64,000 nucleotides of DNA from NCBI GenBank assembly GCA_905221605.1, contig CAJNDS010000320.1:62001-126000 (forward strand). Direction: 5' to 3'. Every line of letters starts with the position of its first letter. Position 1 is the stretch's first letter. Shown here in pieces: positions 1 through 8,680 of the stretch. The notes under the pieces were generated by a model. It did no database searches, was not told where the DNA came from, and saw only the letters and a program-made list of their open reading frames with translations. This stretch comes from Symbiodinium natans (Eukaryota > Sar > Dinophyceae > Suessiales > Symbiodiniaceae). The position numbers were made by a program, and so were the translations under genes.

Positions 1-2
1 AC

Positions 3-1661
3 ACCCTACGGTTCATTTCAGAGTGGCATCCTTTCGGGAGAAATTGGGGGTGGACTACTCGCCGACCTCCGACACAACTAGCTGAAATGTTACAGGCAGA
101 GTTTGAACTGCTATTGAATCTGCTATTGCATAGCGCTGGTGATCAAGAGGTGAAGCAGGACTCGGACGCCAAGAAAAGGGCAAGGTTAAACAAGGCCCAA
201 AAGGGAACTGGTGACGAGACAGAGGAGGGTGACAAAGGCAAAGGGAAAGGAAAAAGGTACAGCAGTGATGGTGAACGTCCATTCCGTTGGATATATGGAA
301 AGACAGAAGCAGGCTGCAAGTTCGGGTCACGCTGCAAGTTTCGCCATGACAAGGACTCCCTGGAGTGTGGAAGATGTTTCGAATGTGGGGCCGTTGGCCA
401 TTTACAGCCGCAGTGTCCATACAAAGATGGTGCAAGTCCCAATGTGGACTCAAATTCCGAAAGGAATAAATCTAAAGGAAATTCTCCCAAGGGGGGAAAG
501 GGCGGCAAAGGTGCGAAATGGGGGAATGCCAAAAAGGCAGAAGTGGCTGAAGGGGGAGATGAGGCGGCTAATGCGGGATTGGAGAAAGGTTCTGCAAGTC
601 CCTCATCACCATCAACGCCCAATCAGGTCCTTGCTGAAGCGTTAGAGGTGCTGAAATCTATGAAACTGTCATCAGCGCAGTCAGCATCAAGCGGGGATCC
701 CAGTGTTCGGATGTTATGTTGTTCTGGGGTTTTTCAGCAGGAAAGGAGAGTGGCGTTGGTGGACACAGCTGCTACGCATCTTGTGCGGACGCTTTTTCAA
801 TGGGAATGTTTACCCGACACTACTGTTACGGTGCAAAGCGCGCTTGGCGGTGTGATAATGAGGATTACAGAGAAAGGGACTCTGATTAGGGAAGACAATG
901 GGCCTCTGATTATCCCTCTCTGGTTGATCTTGGAGTTTGGGGCGAACCTCACGGTGATCAATGGGATGTGTCACGTGGGTGCAAAATCTTCGCTGGACCA
1001 GCTCTTGTGGTTTGAACATGGCTGTTTGGTTGTGGATTACAAAACAGCTGAAAAGATGGTTTTGCATGCTGAAAGACAGTGTGCGTCTTGGTCCCATTCT
1101 CAATGGAGGAATGGAAGGGCGGACTGTGGAGTCGGTTCGTCTGATGCCACGTTGTTGCCGAAGCAGGGAGAAGGCCGAGGAGTATGCGTCCTACGTGTGG
1201 CCAGGGTTTCTGACACCAATGAGTGTTCGGGAATGGGCATGTTGGACTCGGGAGCATCACATCCTCTCAGATCACTTCGTCCTGGTGAACAGCTTCCGCA
1301 GCAAAAGGTGTTGGTGTCTTTAGCTGTTGGATCTCGGGAGATGTGTATTACCCGAGGTGGGACCCTGGTAACTCCTGAAATGGTAGATCCACTAGTGCCA
1401 ATTGGCAAAGCGAGCGCCTTGGTTGGTCTCAGAGTGCAGCGGCGTGGTGGCAAGTGCACAGCCTCACATCCTGTTCTGGGGGAACTTCGCGTTCGAGATC
1501 TGAATGGGTGCCCTTGTTTAGAAAAGGTGGTTTCGCTTCAGATCATTGATGAAATGGATTGGTGCTCACCAAAGCAAGCATTAAAAGGGGACATCACCAA
1601 ACAGAGCCCTACCCGGACCCCGACCCCCACCCCGGGAAGGCGACAAGGTCGAAGACCATAA
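3..1661 (+). CDS. Copia-like gag and duplicated aspartic protease region, 5' end outside window
   Basis: Nucleocapsid and protease part of a copia-like retrotransposon polyprotein. The frame is open from base 3, so the true start is probably upstream; the first internal Met is at 87. Counting from that Met, a CCCH-like cluster lies at C77, C83 and H87, with the first Cys not evident. A classic CCHC zinc knuckle follows at C97, C100, H105 and C110 (CFECGAVGHLQPQC), then a Lys/Gly-rich linker. Two retropepsin-like segments come next: LVDTAATHLV near 225-234 and MLDSGASHPLR near 385-395. Each is followed by a similar pattern of strands, and the second has the standard DSG triad. The end is Pro/Thr-rich. 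The integrase part of what looks like the same element resumes at 5319 after an interrupting block. Family assignment is good; activity is doubtful because the element is broken. Confidence 0.8.
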   Translation, partial: TLRFISEWHPFGRNWGWTTRRPPTQLAEMLQAEFELLLNLLLHSAGDQEVKQDSDAKKRARLNKAQKGTGDETEEGDKGKGKGKRYSSDGERPFRWIYGKTEAGCKFGSRCKFRHDKDSLECGRCFECGAVGHLQPQCPYKDGASPNVDSNSERNKSKGNSPKGGKGGKGAKWGNAKKAEVAEGGDEAANAGLEKGSASPSSPSTPNQVLAEALEVLKSMKLSSAQSASSGDPSVRMLCCSGVFQQERRVALVDTAATHLVRTLFQWECLPDTTVTVQSALGGVIMRITEKGTLIREDNGPLIIPLWLILEFGANLTVINGMCHVGAKSSLDQLLWFEHGCLVVDYKTAEKMVLHAERQCASWSHSQWRNGRADCGVGSSDATLLPKQGEGRGVCVLRVARVSDTNECSGMGMLDSGASHPLRSLRPGEQLPQQKVLVSLAVGSREMCITRGGTLVTPEMVDPLVPIGKASALVGLRVQRRGGKCTASHPVLGELRVRDLNGCPCLEKVVSLQIIDEMDWCSPKQALKGDITKQSPTRTPTPTPGRRQGRRP

Positions 1662-1905
1662 CAGCCCGGCAGACAGAACGAACTTCTGTTGTCTTTCCAC
1701 GAGATGCGACAGTGAGCGGTGCAAGCGGGGAAACATTTGAACACAGCTTCAGTGAAGCGAGCCTCTGCACGCATGCACTGCACGCAGCTCAAGGACGCGA
1801 AGCATCAAGAGATCCCCCTAGCTCCGAAGAGCCCCCCCATCCGGGTGCACTTTGGACATGTACACAGTGCATCCTCAAATATTGAAGAAGGGTGGGAGGG
1901 CTGGG
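1662..1905 (+). other. Residual linker of the copia element
   Basis: No independent gene is recognised here. A second frame stays open from 1559 to 1885 (Ser/Pro/His-rich) and could be the original continuation of the polyprotein after a frameshift near 1560-1650. It then runs into the direct repeat at 1906. Confidence 0.3.
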
Positions 1906-2010
1906 ATTTCGAATATATTTGAGCAGCGAAGCACTTCAGCATGCAAGAACAGCATACTGAAAAGAATAGGAAGAAAAACACGCATGCTCAAAACAAATCA
2001 TGAAGACAGG
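1906..2010. repeat. 105-bp direct repeat, left copy
   Basis: Matches 5051-5155 over 105 bp in the same orientation with two mismatches by eye. Both copies start ATTTCGAA and end ATGAAGACAGG. Together they bound the minus-strand insertion. The stop codon of the minus-strand gag-like ORF lies inside this copy. Confidence 0.9.
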
Positions 2011-3191
2011 TGCTGCCCCAGACATTTGTGGCACACGTGGAGAAACTTGCACGCCCTTCCAGCTGGACAGGCCTTGGCCTTCTGGAACTTAAAGCAAATG
2101 AGCTTGCCGTCGGGTGTCTTGGTGTGGAAGCGTGTCTTGTTTTTCTTGAGGACTGCAGGAAGGGTTTTGTCCCTTCCCTTTCCGGAACCCTTTGCACCTC
2201 CAGCCCCTTGCCCGATTGCTTGCTGCCACTGCGGTGCCTCACGCCCACTGAGGTTCAATGTAAAAGGAATGACCAGGTGATTGTTGAGAACGTCAGCGCG
2301 CCCCTTGATGTACGTCAAAGCAGCATCGAAGTCAGTTGCCTCGCCGTCCCTGATGGCCTTGTACAGCTTCGAACGTGCCTCCTTTTCGAAAGAAAGCACC
2401 AATTCCCAGCTTGGTCGTCGGTTGTCTGCTGTCTGCAAACCTGCAACTTGCCCTCCCAGGATCCAATCGGAGAATTTGCGAAAGCAATCCGTGATGTGGC
2501 CCCTCAACCAGGTCCTGTGATGGTGCCTTGTAGCAACATATTCCCAACTAAGCCCAATGCGCCTGTGTCTCAAGCGTAGCTCTTCTGCATTCTTGGGGAG
2601 TGCAACGGACTGTTTTCCAGAACGCACCTTCAAAATGCCCTGACCAGGATCGATGGTGGCTGTGAAGGCCTCTGTTTCCTGGTCATCCATTGAAGTGCAC
2701 TCTCTAAGATCTTCGAGCATGGGAAGGTTCTCCTCAGTCTGCTCAAGTCTCATAGCAATGAGCTGTTTGCTTGGTGCCTCAGCATCACGAATGTCACCCA
2801 GCTTAGCTTCCACTGCTGCCCTCATCGCATGAATTTCGGCTGTCGGAACCAACCTAGGCTGATGAGAAGTCTTGCTCTCCAGCTTCTGGCGTTCCGCGAG
2901 TTGAATCTGTGTGCGAGACGACTCCCACGCAGACAAGAGCAGCGCCAGTGTCTTCCTGGTACCAGCATCGCCTGGTGACAACGACAACTCATCTGCGAAA
3001 GCTTGTCTCGCATCCACTCGAGTCTCCTCTATCCCTGCGAAGACCCGCAGAGTGTCAAAACCCTTTTTGAACAAGGCAGCCTGAACAGTGTCAGGAACTC
3101 CGGCTTCAGTCAAGTGAAAACGAAGATCAGATGCACCCTTCTCTAGACCTTCGGGCGGCCCTCCCGCCCCAGCAGCCCCCTCGCCCGCCAT
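1998..3191 (-). CDS. Gag/ORF1-like protein with C-terminal CCCH zinc finger, truncated
   Basis: 397 aa, Met at 3191. It resembles the ORF1/gag-like region that precedes reverse transcriptase in dinoflagellate retroelements. There is an acidic, helical N-terminal half with Ala/Glu/Arg-rich stretches. The central block includes SWELVLSFEKEARSKLYKAI (about residues 264-283). A Gly/Lys-rich linker follows. A C-terminal CCCH finger has C366, C375, C381 and H385 (C-x8-C-x5-C-x3-H), followed by a partial knuckle VCHKCLGQH. The protein ends a few residues later because the frame runs into the 105-bp direct repeat. A nucleic-acid-binding structural role is inferred. The polymerase that should follow is absent. 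Confidence 0.6.
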   Translation of the reverse strand: MAGEGAAGAGGPPEGLEKGASDLRFHLTEAGVPDTVQAALFKKGFDTLRVFAGIEETRVDARQAFADELSLSPGDAGTRKTLALLLSAWESSRTQIQLAERQKLESKTSHQPRLVPTAEIHAMRAAVEAKLGDIRDAEAPSKQLIAMRLEQTEENLPMLEDLRECTSMDDQETEAFTATIDPGQGILKVRSGKQSVALPKNAEELRLRHRRIGLSWEYVATRHHHRTWLRGHITDCFRKFSDWILGGQVAGLQTADNRRPSWELVLSFEKEARSKLYKAIRDGEATDFDAALTYIKGRADVLNNHLVIPFTLNLSGREAPQWQQAIGQGAGGAKGSGKGRDKTLPAVLKKNKTRFHTKTPDGKLICFKFQKAKACPAGRACKFLHVCHKCLGQHLSS

Positions 3192-3396
3192 CCGGCCAGC
3201 TCAGGCCACTCACGAGAGACATTCCTGAGCCAACCCTGCCAAGCAATCCTGCCAGTGAATAAATGGGCCTGTGACCACGAATGCAAACCTCTGCATTCGC
3301 TAAGACCCTTCTCTACGTGCAGGCACTGCAGAAATATCACAAAAGTGTAAAAATATCTCTCACGACATCAGCAAAAACGTGATGCGCGCGCGCGCA

Positions 3397-4157
3397 TCAT
3401 GGCACCTGCGATGTTTGCTCCGTTCCTACGCCTACACACTCAGCGCACCGAACAAAAGACAAGACACGCACACCGTTTTGGAAAACATCAGCTCGAGGAC
3501 TCGCTGCTCCCTTCGGACACCAGGCTTGTGCTCGAAGATCCAGAGTCAGATGACTCCATTGATGCCTGTACACCCTTCGGCCAGCAGTGCCTGCAAGCCA
3601 TATCATAGTGAGCACCGTCCAATGAATGCAGTTCCTCGACTTGTCTGACGTTGCGTCTGGAAGTGCCGCAACCCCCAACACGGTGGCCAGCCTCGAATCT
3701 TCCACATCATCCGGACTCTCTTCCTGAGAGTCGATGACCTGGACGTGCCCATGGTCGCCATGAGGGTCTTCATCGGATCTTCTGTCCTTCGGACCACTCT
3801 TATGGCCGGCATATCCATGTCCAACAAGAGTTTGGCTGCCTCCCGCCGCCACCTCTTGAGCTCTGCTAGTTCAAGATCTCGCCTCTGTGTCTCGCCCTCT
3901 GCCAAGTGCATCCGCTTCAAGAATCTGCTTTTGAACTTGTCAGATGTCAGCATGGCCCCCGAGCGCTTGACCAAGAAATCTTCATCCCAAATCCGGTGAT
4001 CCCTTGCCATCGCGCTCGAAGCCCTCTGCTTCTGCTCAGCAGGAGCAACCAAGCATCTGCGCTTTGCTTGCCTAGCATCAGCTCCCCGCGCTCGTGCCCC
4101 TAAGACTTCAAGCTGCTCCACGGCGTGCAGGTGTAGTAGAGATCCTCGGGGAGCCAC
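3397..4157 (-). pseudogene. Shifted ORF pieces upstream of the gag-like gene
   Basis: Two overlapping minus-strand frames look like one decayed or spliced coding region. The piece from 4157 has a charged helical segment with Arg/Glu/Lys-rich residues (including RRDLELAELKRWRREAAKLL). Near 3850-3750 the coding look passes to the other frame, which has a His/Asp-rich stretch and continues to 3397. No family is recognised. Position and strand suggest it belongs to the same inserted element. A short CG dinucleotide run lies at 3383-3396. Confidence 0.3.
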
Positions 4158-4253
4158 GAAATGCGCAACGAAATCGGAAAGATCATCATCATCTTCCCAC
4201 AGATTGCCCAGTAAAGCGTCTGAAGGTAAAGCGCCCCCAGGAGCACCAAATTG

Positions 4254-4559
4254 TCATTTGAAGCTCTCCGGCAATGAGTCCCACAATTCGAAGGAAGAGG
4301 GCTCCGAGCCATCTTTGGAAGGCGAGTGCGGCATTCCAACCTCAGAAGAATGAGAAAGCAAACGACTGTGCCAAACAGCGCCAGGTTCTTCGTCCGATAA
4401 GCCACAGTCCCCACCATCAGACCAATCTGGGCCCCCAAAATCAGGCCTTTCCTCTTTCACGTGCAGCCACTCCTCCCCACGCGAAGCCATCGGGAAAGCA
4501 GAATGGCCCTCAAACAGCACAGAGGCGGTTGAGAACTCCACGGAAGACCTGGCCAACAT
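4254..4559 (-). CDS. Acidic ORF, possible continuation of the coiled-coil protein
   Basis: 101 aa, rich in Ser, Asp, Glu and Gly, overlapping the end of the 4848-4510 ORF in another frame. It may be the same protein after a frameshift or an exon of it. No domain is recognised. Confidence 0.2.
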   Translation of the reverse strand: MLARSSVEFSTASVLFEGHSAFPMASRGEEWLHVKEERPDFGGPDWSDGGDCGLSDEEPGAVWHSRLLSHSSEVGMPHSPSKDGSEPSSFELWDSLPESFK

Positions 4560-4848
4560 AGAAAGTCAACTGATGCAAGCCAGATGCCAGGTACGCTAGC
4601 CGAGAGCTCGCCTGCTCCAAATCGTGTTCTTGTGAAGCTAAGCGCTCCTGCGCGCCGTGAAGACCCTGTTCCAGATCCGCCACTCGCACTGTGAGCTGCG
4701 CCAACTGTTCGCTTAACTGAACAATCCGCAAATGATTGGCATGCACTCTATGACCGACGATGCTCAGGGTGTCAGTGCTGTCGGAGGAAACCGAGGACGC
4801 AGGGAGGCTGTGCACTGACGGATGAGCTTCTTCAGGCTCGGAGGCCAT
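4510..4848 (-). CDS. Small coiled-coil protein of the inserted element
   Basis: 112 aa starting MASEPEEAHPSV. A Ser-rich leader is followed from about residue 38 to 92 by regular Leu/Val/Ala heptad spacing (QLSEQLAQLTVRVADLEQGL), a clear predicted coiled coil. The last 15 residues are hydrophobic. It is the first ORF of the minus-strand block. The 200 bp upstream hold no other ORF. A role in particle assembly would fit a retroelement leader protein, but this is inference. Confidence 0.4.
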   Translation of the reverse strand: MASEPEEAHPSVHSLPASSVSSDSTDTLSIVGHRVHANHLRIVQLSEQLAQLTVRVADLEQGLHGAQERLASQEHDLEQASSRLAYLASGLHQLTFYVGQVFRGVLNRLCAV

Positions 4849-5050
4849 GCAAGTTTGTGCTCAGCTACAAACTTAGAACGCTGAGACCTGGGGCCCCAAA
4901 GACGTGAGCTAGGGAGTCAGCCGGGGATTACCTCACCTTCTACACCGCCGAGGACTACCCCCTGGATTTCACGTCAACAGGGATCGACACCCAAAGACGG
5001 CTCGCCGAGCTTGGCACTCCCCCCGACTGACTCGTACGGCCCCAAGGCTT

Positions 5051-5155
5051 ATTTCGAAAATATTTGAGCAGCGAAGCACTTCAGCATGCAAGAACAGCAT
5101 ACTGAAAAGAATAGGAAGAAAAACACGCACGCTCAAAACAAATCATGAAGACAGG
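5051..5155. repeat. 105-bp direct repeat, right copy
   Basis: Near-identical to 1906-2010 (differences by eye: AAAATATTT against ATATATTT, and CACGCT against CATGCT). It marks the right edge of the minus-strand insertion. The copia integrase region begins 164 bp later. Confidence 0.9.
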
Positions 5156-5318
5156 AGAAAAACCCGCGGCGCACGCTGCGGGTATCCAAACAATATTGAA
5201 TACTGCTTTAGGGCACACTCTCAAGAAAAGCTCCCCAAGGAAGAAGCAGCCTGCATAATTAACAGAGACATGAAATGTCCGCGAGCGGAAGTATTCCAAC
5301 CCTAGGCCCAAGGCCAAA

Positions 5319-7667
5319 GTGGGCATGAGAAGAGACCTGCCCACCCCCAAGGGACCTGAAGTCCCTCTAAGATGTACGCGAGCGTCCACCGCGCTGGCAC
5401 GTATGGTTCAAGGGTGTCCGAATACGGACAATGAAGTGGCCGTAAAAGCGTTGTTGCAAAGCGCAGCGCGGACAGCGTCAGCGAACGAGGAGGAGTTCGT
5501 CCAGGCTTGTTGGCGATTTCTTCGGTGGTATTATGAGGATATACCAGAAAATATGCTGATGGAGCTGTTGCCACGTGGGGATATTGCGGCGTTGCCTTTC
5601 AACCGTCATAAAAGGCGACGGCTGGCACGAGCAAAAAGGGTGGTGGTACACCTATTTTCGGGAAAACAAAAATGGCATTTTCCCAGTCGGGACGTGGAGG
5701 TACTGGAGCTGGATTTGAAGAAAGGCGGTGACCTACACAATTCGAGCGTCTGGAAGTATCTTCTGCATCTGGCGGCTGAAGGAAAGGTGGTTGCTGTGGT
5801 TGGAGGACCTCCATGCAGGACAGTGTCAAGGTTGAGGGGTGAAGACGGTGGTCCACCTGTATTACGCCGGCGCTGTGGGCCTGAACGGTTGGGATTAAAG
5901 AGTCTTCCTTGGCCACATCAAGAATTAGCTCAAAAGGATGGTGTTTTACTTCTGAAGATGCTTTTCCTATATGACGCGGCGGTGCATTCGAGGTGTGGAA
6001 CTGCTGGTGTCATCAATGGAGGCTCTGTCTTCTTTGGCATGGAAAGTCCTGGGGACCCTGAGCTCATAGGGAAAGATTTTTCTCAGAACTACAAAACGGT
6101 CTTGAGTGCTGAGGATCTGGTGGATGGTTCTCAGAAAGGGTTCTCAAGTCCTACCTTCTGGAGTTGGCCAGAGGTAAAAAGTTTTTGCGAGCGTTATGGA
6201 ATGTACGCTGCACATTTTGATCAAGGAGCATTGGGACATGCTCTGGTGAAGCCTACGACTTTCCTGGTGTCTGATATAGAACTATGGGAATCGTTGGAGC
6301 AGGTTCGCGTGGTTGTTCCGTGGTCAGCAACATTCGCTTCTACCCTGGAAGAGCGTATTGGACAATCCTCCACATGGGCGCGATGGGCGTTTGGATTGGT
6401 AAAAAGAATACGTCACAGGTTGGCACAATGGTTGCAGGAGAGCGATGCTGAACGGGAAACTGTATTGACAAAAAAGGAAGAACGAGAAGGAACGTTACGG
6501 AGATTAACAGCTGAAGAGCGAGCTTTCCGTGATCATTGCCTAAGGGGGCATATTCCTTTCAAACGTGATTGTCAAATTTGTGTGTCTGCCGCTGGAAAAG
6601 AGCGTCGCCATTTAAGGCGGAAGCATGGGGATGCTTACACTTTATCGTTGGACTTGGCGGGTCCGTACAAGTGTTCCAAGGATGCTCACCAGCAGAAGCC
6701 ACGACACGCTGTTATTGGTGTTTATCAATTTCCAATGTTGGATCCCAATGTGGGCCGCCCTCCAGAAAAGGAGGAAGATGCGGACGAGGTGGAAGATCAG
6801 GTGGGAGATGAAGGTGCTGGTGTCGGAGAATGGCTGGGTGATGCAGTCGCTAACTTCGAGGAGGAGGACTCTGCGCCAGTGGAACCTGCGCCAGTTCTGG
6901 AGGCAGAGGTGTTAAAAATCCAAGCTTCTGAAAAATCCTGGAAGGAACTGAAGGACCACTTGACCCAGCCTGTTCGTATGATCAACTTCGTTATGGTGGA
7001 GCCGATTGTGGACAAACAACAGACAACTGTTCTATCGGCTGTTCAAAGGATGATGGTGCGCCTTGGGTATCCGGTGTTGAGAATCCATTCAGATCGAGCG
7101 GGGGAGTTTGTCAATGCACGCTTCCGGTCCTTTTGTGAAACTCGTCTGATATATAGAACCACTGGTGACCCTGGAGTCCCACAAACGAATGGGCGCGCTG
7201 AAGCATGTGTGGGTTTATTCAAACGTGGTGTAAGGTCGCTCTTAAAGGAGGCGCGACTCGGGCCGGCGTACTGGGCACTTGCTGCTCGCCATTGGTCAAT
7301 GTTACGGTGGCATAAAGCTGAAAGGGAGTTAGGGTTAAACCCGAAGGCATTGCTTCCCTTTGGTGCTCAGACGCAAGTCAAATGTCGTCCGTGGGAGTTG
7401 CTGGGTCCGGATGGAACAAAGAAAGGTCGGCAATGGGTCGATCGTACACAGCCCGCGCTTCTGTTGGGTCCATGTGATGACCTACCTGGTGGTTATTGGG
7501 TGGAAGCTCAAGGGACCGCAAAAGATCCGGATGAACTGGTGTTATTTCCCTGCACTACAATTTTTTCCAATATAAAGGAACCGCCAGAATTGGAGTTGAG
7601 AAGAACAGGAGCCTTCTCCTCCAGAGCATCGTCTCAAAGGGAAAAAACCAGCGCTTCGTTTCGCTGA
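5319..7667 (+). CDS. Copia-like integrase with N-terminal cytosine-methyltransferase-like domain
   Basis: 782 aa. The N-terminal half has features of a Rossmann-fold cytosine-C5 methyltransferase: VVVHLFSG (108-115, motif I-like), VLELDLKKGGDL (128-139) and VVGGPPCRTVSR (160-171), where Cys166 sits in the PPC position with Arg replacing the usual Gln. MESPGDPE near 241 sits where the ENV motif would be. A pre-integrase zinc site follows (H406, H411, C418, C421). The integrase core has D445 (LSLDLAGP), D592 (HSDRAGEF) and E628 (NGRAEACV), so D592 to E628 has the expected 35-residue spacing. An acidic insert lies near 485-530. The catalytic residues of the integrase are intact. Whether the methyltransferase-like part is active is unknown. 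The frame ends in TGATG, overlapping the next ORF. Confidence 0.8.
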   Translation: MGMRRDLPTPKGPEVPLRCTRASTALARMVQGCPNTDNEVAVKALLQSAARTASANEEEFVQACWRFLRWYYEDIPENMLMELLPRGDIAALPFNRHKRRRLARAKRVVVHLFSGKQKWHFPSRDVEVLELDLKKGGDLHNSSVWKYLLHLAAEGKVVAVVGGPPCRTVSRLRGEDGGPPVLRRRCGPERLGLKSLPWPHQELAQKDGVLLLKMLFLYDAAVHSRCGTAGVINGGSVFFGMESPGDPELIGKDFSQNYKTVLSAEDLVDGSQKGFSSPTFWSWPEVKSFCERYGMYAAHFDQGALGHALVKPTTFLVSDIELWESLEQVRVVVPWSATFASTLEERIGQSSTWARWAFGLVKRIRHRLAQWLQESDAERETVLTKKEEREGTLRRLTAEERAFRDHCLRGHIPFKRDCQICVSAAGKERRHLRRKHGDAYTLSLDLAGPYKCSKDAHQQKPRHAVIGVYQFPMLDPNVGRPPEKEEDADEVEDQVGDEGAGVGEWLGDAVANFEEEDSAPVEPAPVLEAEVLKIQASEKSWKELKDHLTQPVRMINFVMVEPIVDKQQTTVLSAVQRMMVRLGYPVLRIHSDRAGEFVNARFRSFCETRLIYRTTGDPGVPQTNGRAEACVGLFKRGVRSLLKEARLGPAYWALAARHWSMLRWHKAERELGLNPKALLPFGAQTQVKCRPWELLGPDGTKKGRQWVDRTQPALLLGPCDDLPGGYWVEAQGTAKDPDELVLFPCTTIFSNIKEPPELELRRTGAFSSRASSQREKTSASFR

Positions 7668-8680
7668 TGAGGAGCCCTCCATTACCTCCGCCTCGCGATC
7701 CTCCAGTTCGCCATCGGTTAATGTCAAAAAGCCCGGCCTCTTCACTGCGTGGTCATGTGGGCTCCTTGCGCTCGCTTCGCAAGCGGGGGGAGAGTCCGCC
7801 CTTAGAAATTTTTGAGGATGACATGCAGGGTCTGGGGGAGCTGGAAGAAAATGCAGATATTGAGGACAATGTTCCTGGTGATGAGTATTGGCCGACTTGT
7901 TGTTCTCCTCATGAAGATGCTTATTTGGTCTGCAAAAGGGAGACTGCAGAGGATGGAACACAGTTGGAAAAAGAAGAACAAAAAGCCAAATCGATGTATG
8001 AAAGGTCTATGTACGATTATGTGGACTGTGAAGAGCTTTTGGAAGGGATTGTATACCCAAAGAGGGTGAACCGAAGAGGTGGTATTAACAATTGGTGCAC
8101 ACGTACGCGAGCTCTGGTGTTGGGCCACTATACTCATGGTGGAGTGTGTGGTATTACAAAAGAGACTTATCGGAGGCCATGGCTATGTCGATACCTGGCA
8201 TCATTTGTGAAGCACCACAATCCTGAAGCCAATTTTTCTGCTCTTCAGATCTCGTGCAATGCTCCGGTGTCATTGCATAGAGATAGTCACAATGAGAAGC
8301 ATTGCTGCAATTATGTGTGTGGCTTTGGGGACTATAAGGATGGTCAGCTGTGGGTTGAGGATGAGAAGGTTTTAGAGGAAGGAGCTGAAGTGGTGGAGCA
8401 ATCCTATGGGAAGAAAGTCTTGCCTGGAAAATTGGTCAATATCCACTGGAACTTCATGTCGTTCTTTCCGAGAAAATTGCATGGACCTATGCCTTGGAAA
8501 GGGAACAGGGTATCTTTGACAGGGTACACACCTGTTTTTATGGAGCGTTTGAGCTACAAGGATAGGTGCTATCTTCTCCAATGTAAGTTTCCTCTTCCGG
8601 AACCACAAGCTGTTAAAAATGACGTTGAAAGAGACCTCGCTGGACGACATGGCGGAGGAAGTCGACTATGCTGTTTTTGA
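7667..8680 (+). CDS. 2-oxoglutarate/Fe(II)-oxygenase-like domain of the copia element
   Basis: 337 aa ORF whose ATG overlaps the preceding stop by one base. After an acidic linker (45-110), residues 195-290 carry the double-stranded beta-helix oxygenase signature. H204 and D206 form the HxD (VSLHRDSHNE). Then comes NYVCGFGDYKDGQLWVED, a distal H272 (FPRKLHGPMPW) and R281 (GNRVSLTGY), which would bind iron and 2-oxoglutarate. Similar domains occur between integrase and reverse transcriptase in dinoflagellate copia elements, to my recollection. TET/JBP-type nucleic-acid oxygenases are a related fold. The first 40 residues are probably out of frame, since another frame over 7612-7790 reads a more natural Ser/Pro linker. 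Substrate is unknown. Confidence 0.65.
   Translation: MRSPPLPPPRDPPVRHRLMSKSPASSLRGHVGSLRSLRKRGESPPLEIFEDDMQGLGELEENADIEDNVPGDEYWPTCCSPHEDAYLVCKRETAEDGTQLEKEEQKAKSMYERSMYDYVDCEELLEGIVYPKRVNRRGGINNWCTRTRALVLGHYTHGGVCGITKETYRRPWLCRYLASFVKHHNPEANFSALQISCNAPVSLHRDSHNEKHCCNYVCGFGDYKDGQLWVEDEKVLEEGAEVVEQSYGKKVLPGKLVNIHWNFMSFFPRKLHGPMPWKGNRVSLTGYTPVFMERLSYKDRCYLLQCKFPLPEPQAVKNDVERDLAGRHGGGSRLCCF

Larger units (their letters stand above)
2011..5050 (-). mobile_element. Inserted minus-strand retroelement fragment splitting the copia element
   Basis: About 3.04 kb lying between two near-identical 105-bp direct repeats and reading opposite to the surrounding copia genes. It holds, in minus-strand order, a coiled-coil ORF (4848-4510), one or more shifted ORF pieces (about 4157-3397) and a gag-like ORF (3191-1998) that stops just after its CCCH finger. 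The downstream reverse transcriptase expected in such elements is missing, so this is a 3'-truncated fragment. It could be an insertion with very short LTR-like ends, or a product of recombination between the repeats. The sequence alone does not decide. Confidence 0.6.

Noticed and set aside
143-622. 159-aa minus-strand ORF opposite the gag gene
   Set aside because: Antisense shadow of a Lys/Gly-rich coding region, with no independent features.
7638-7669. A-rich heptamer before the TGATG overlap as a -1 slippery site
   Set aside because: In the zero frame it reads GAA AAA ACC, which does not fit X-XXY-YYZ. The frame changes in this element are in the +1 direction instead.
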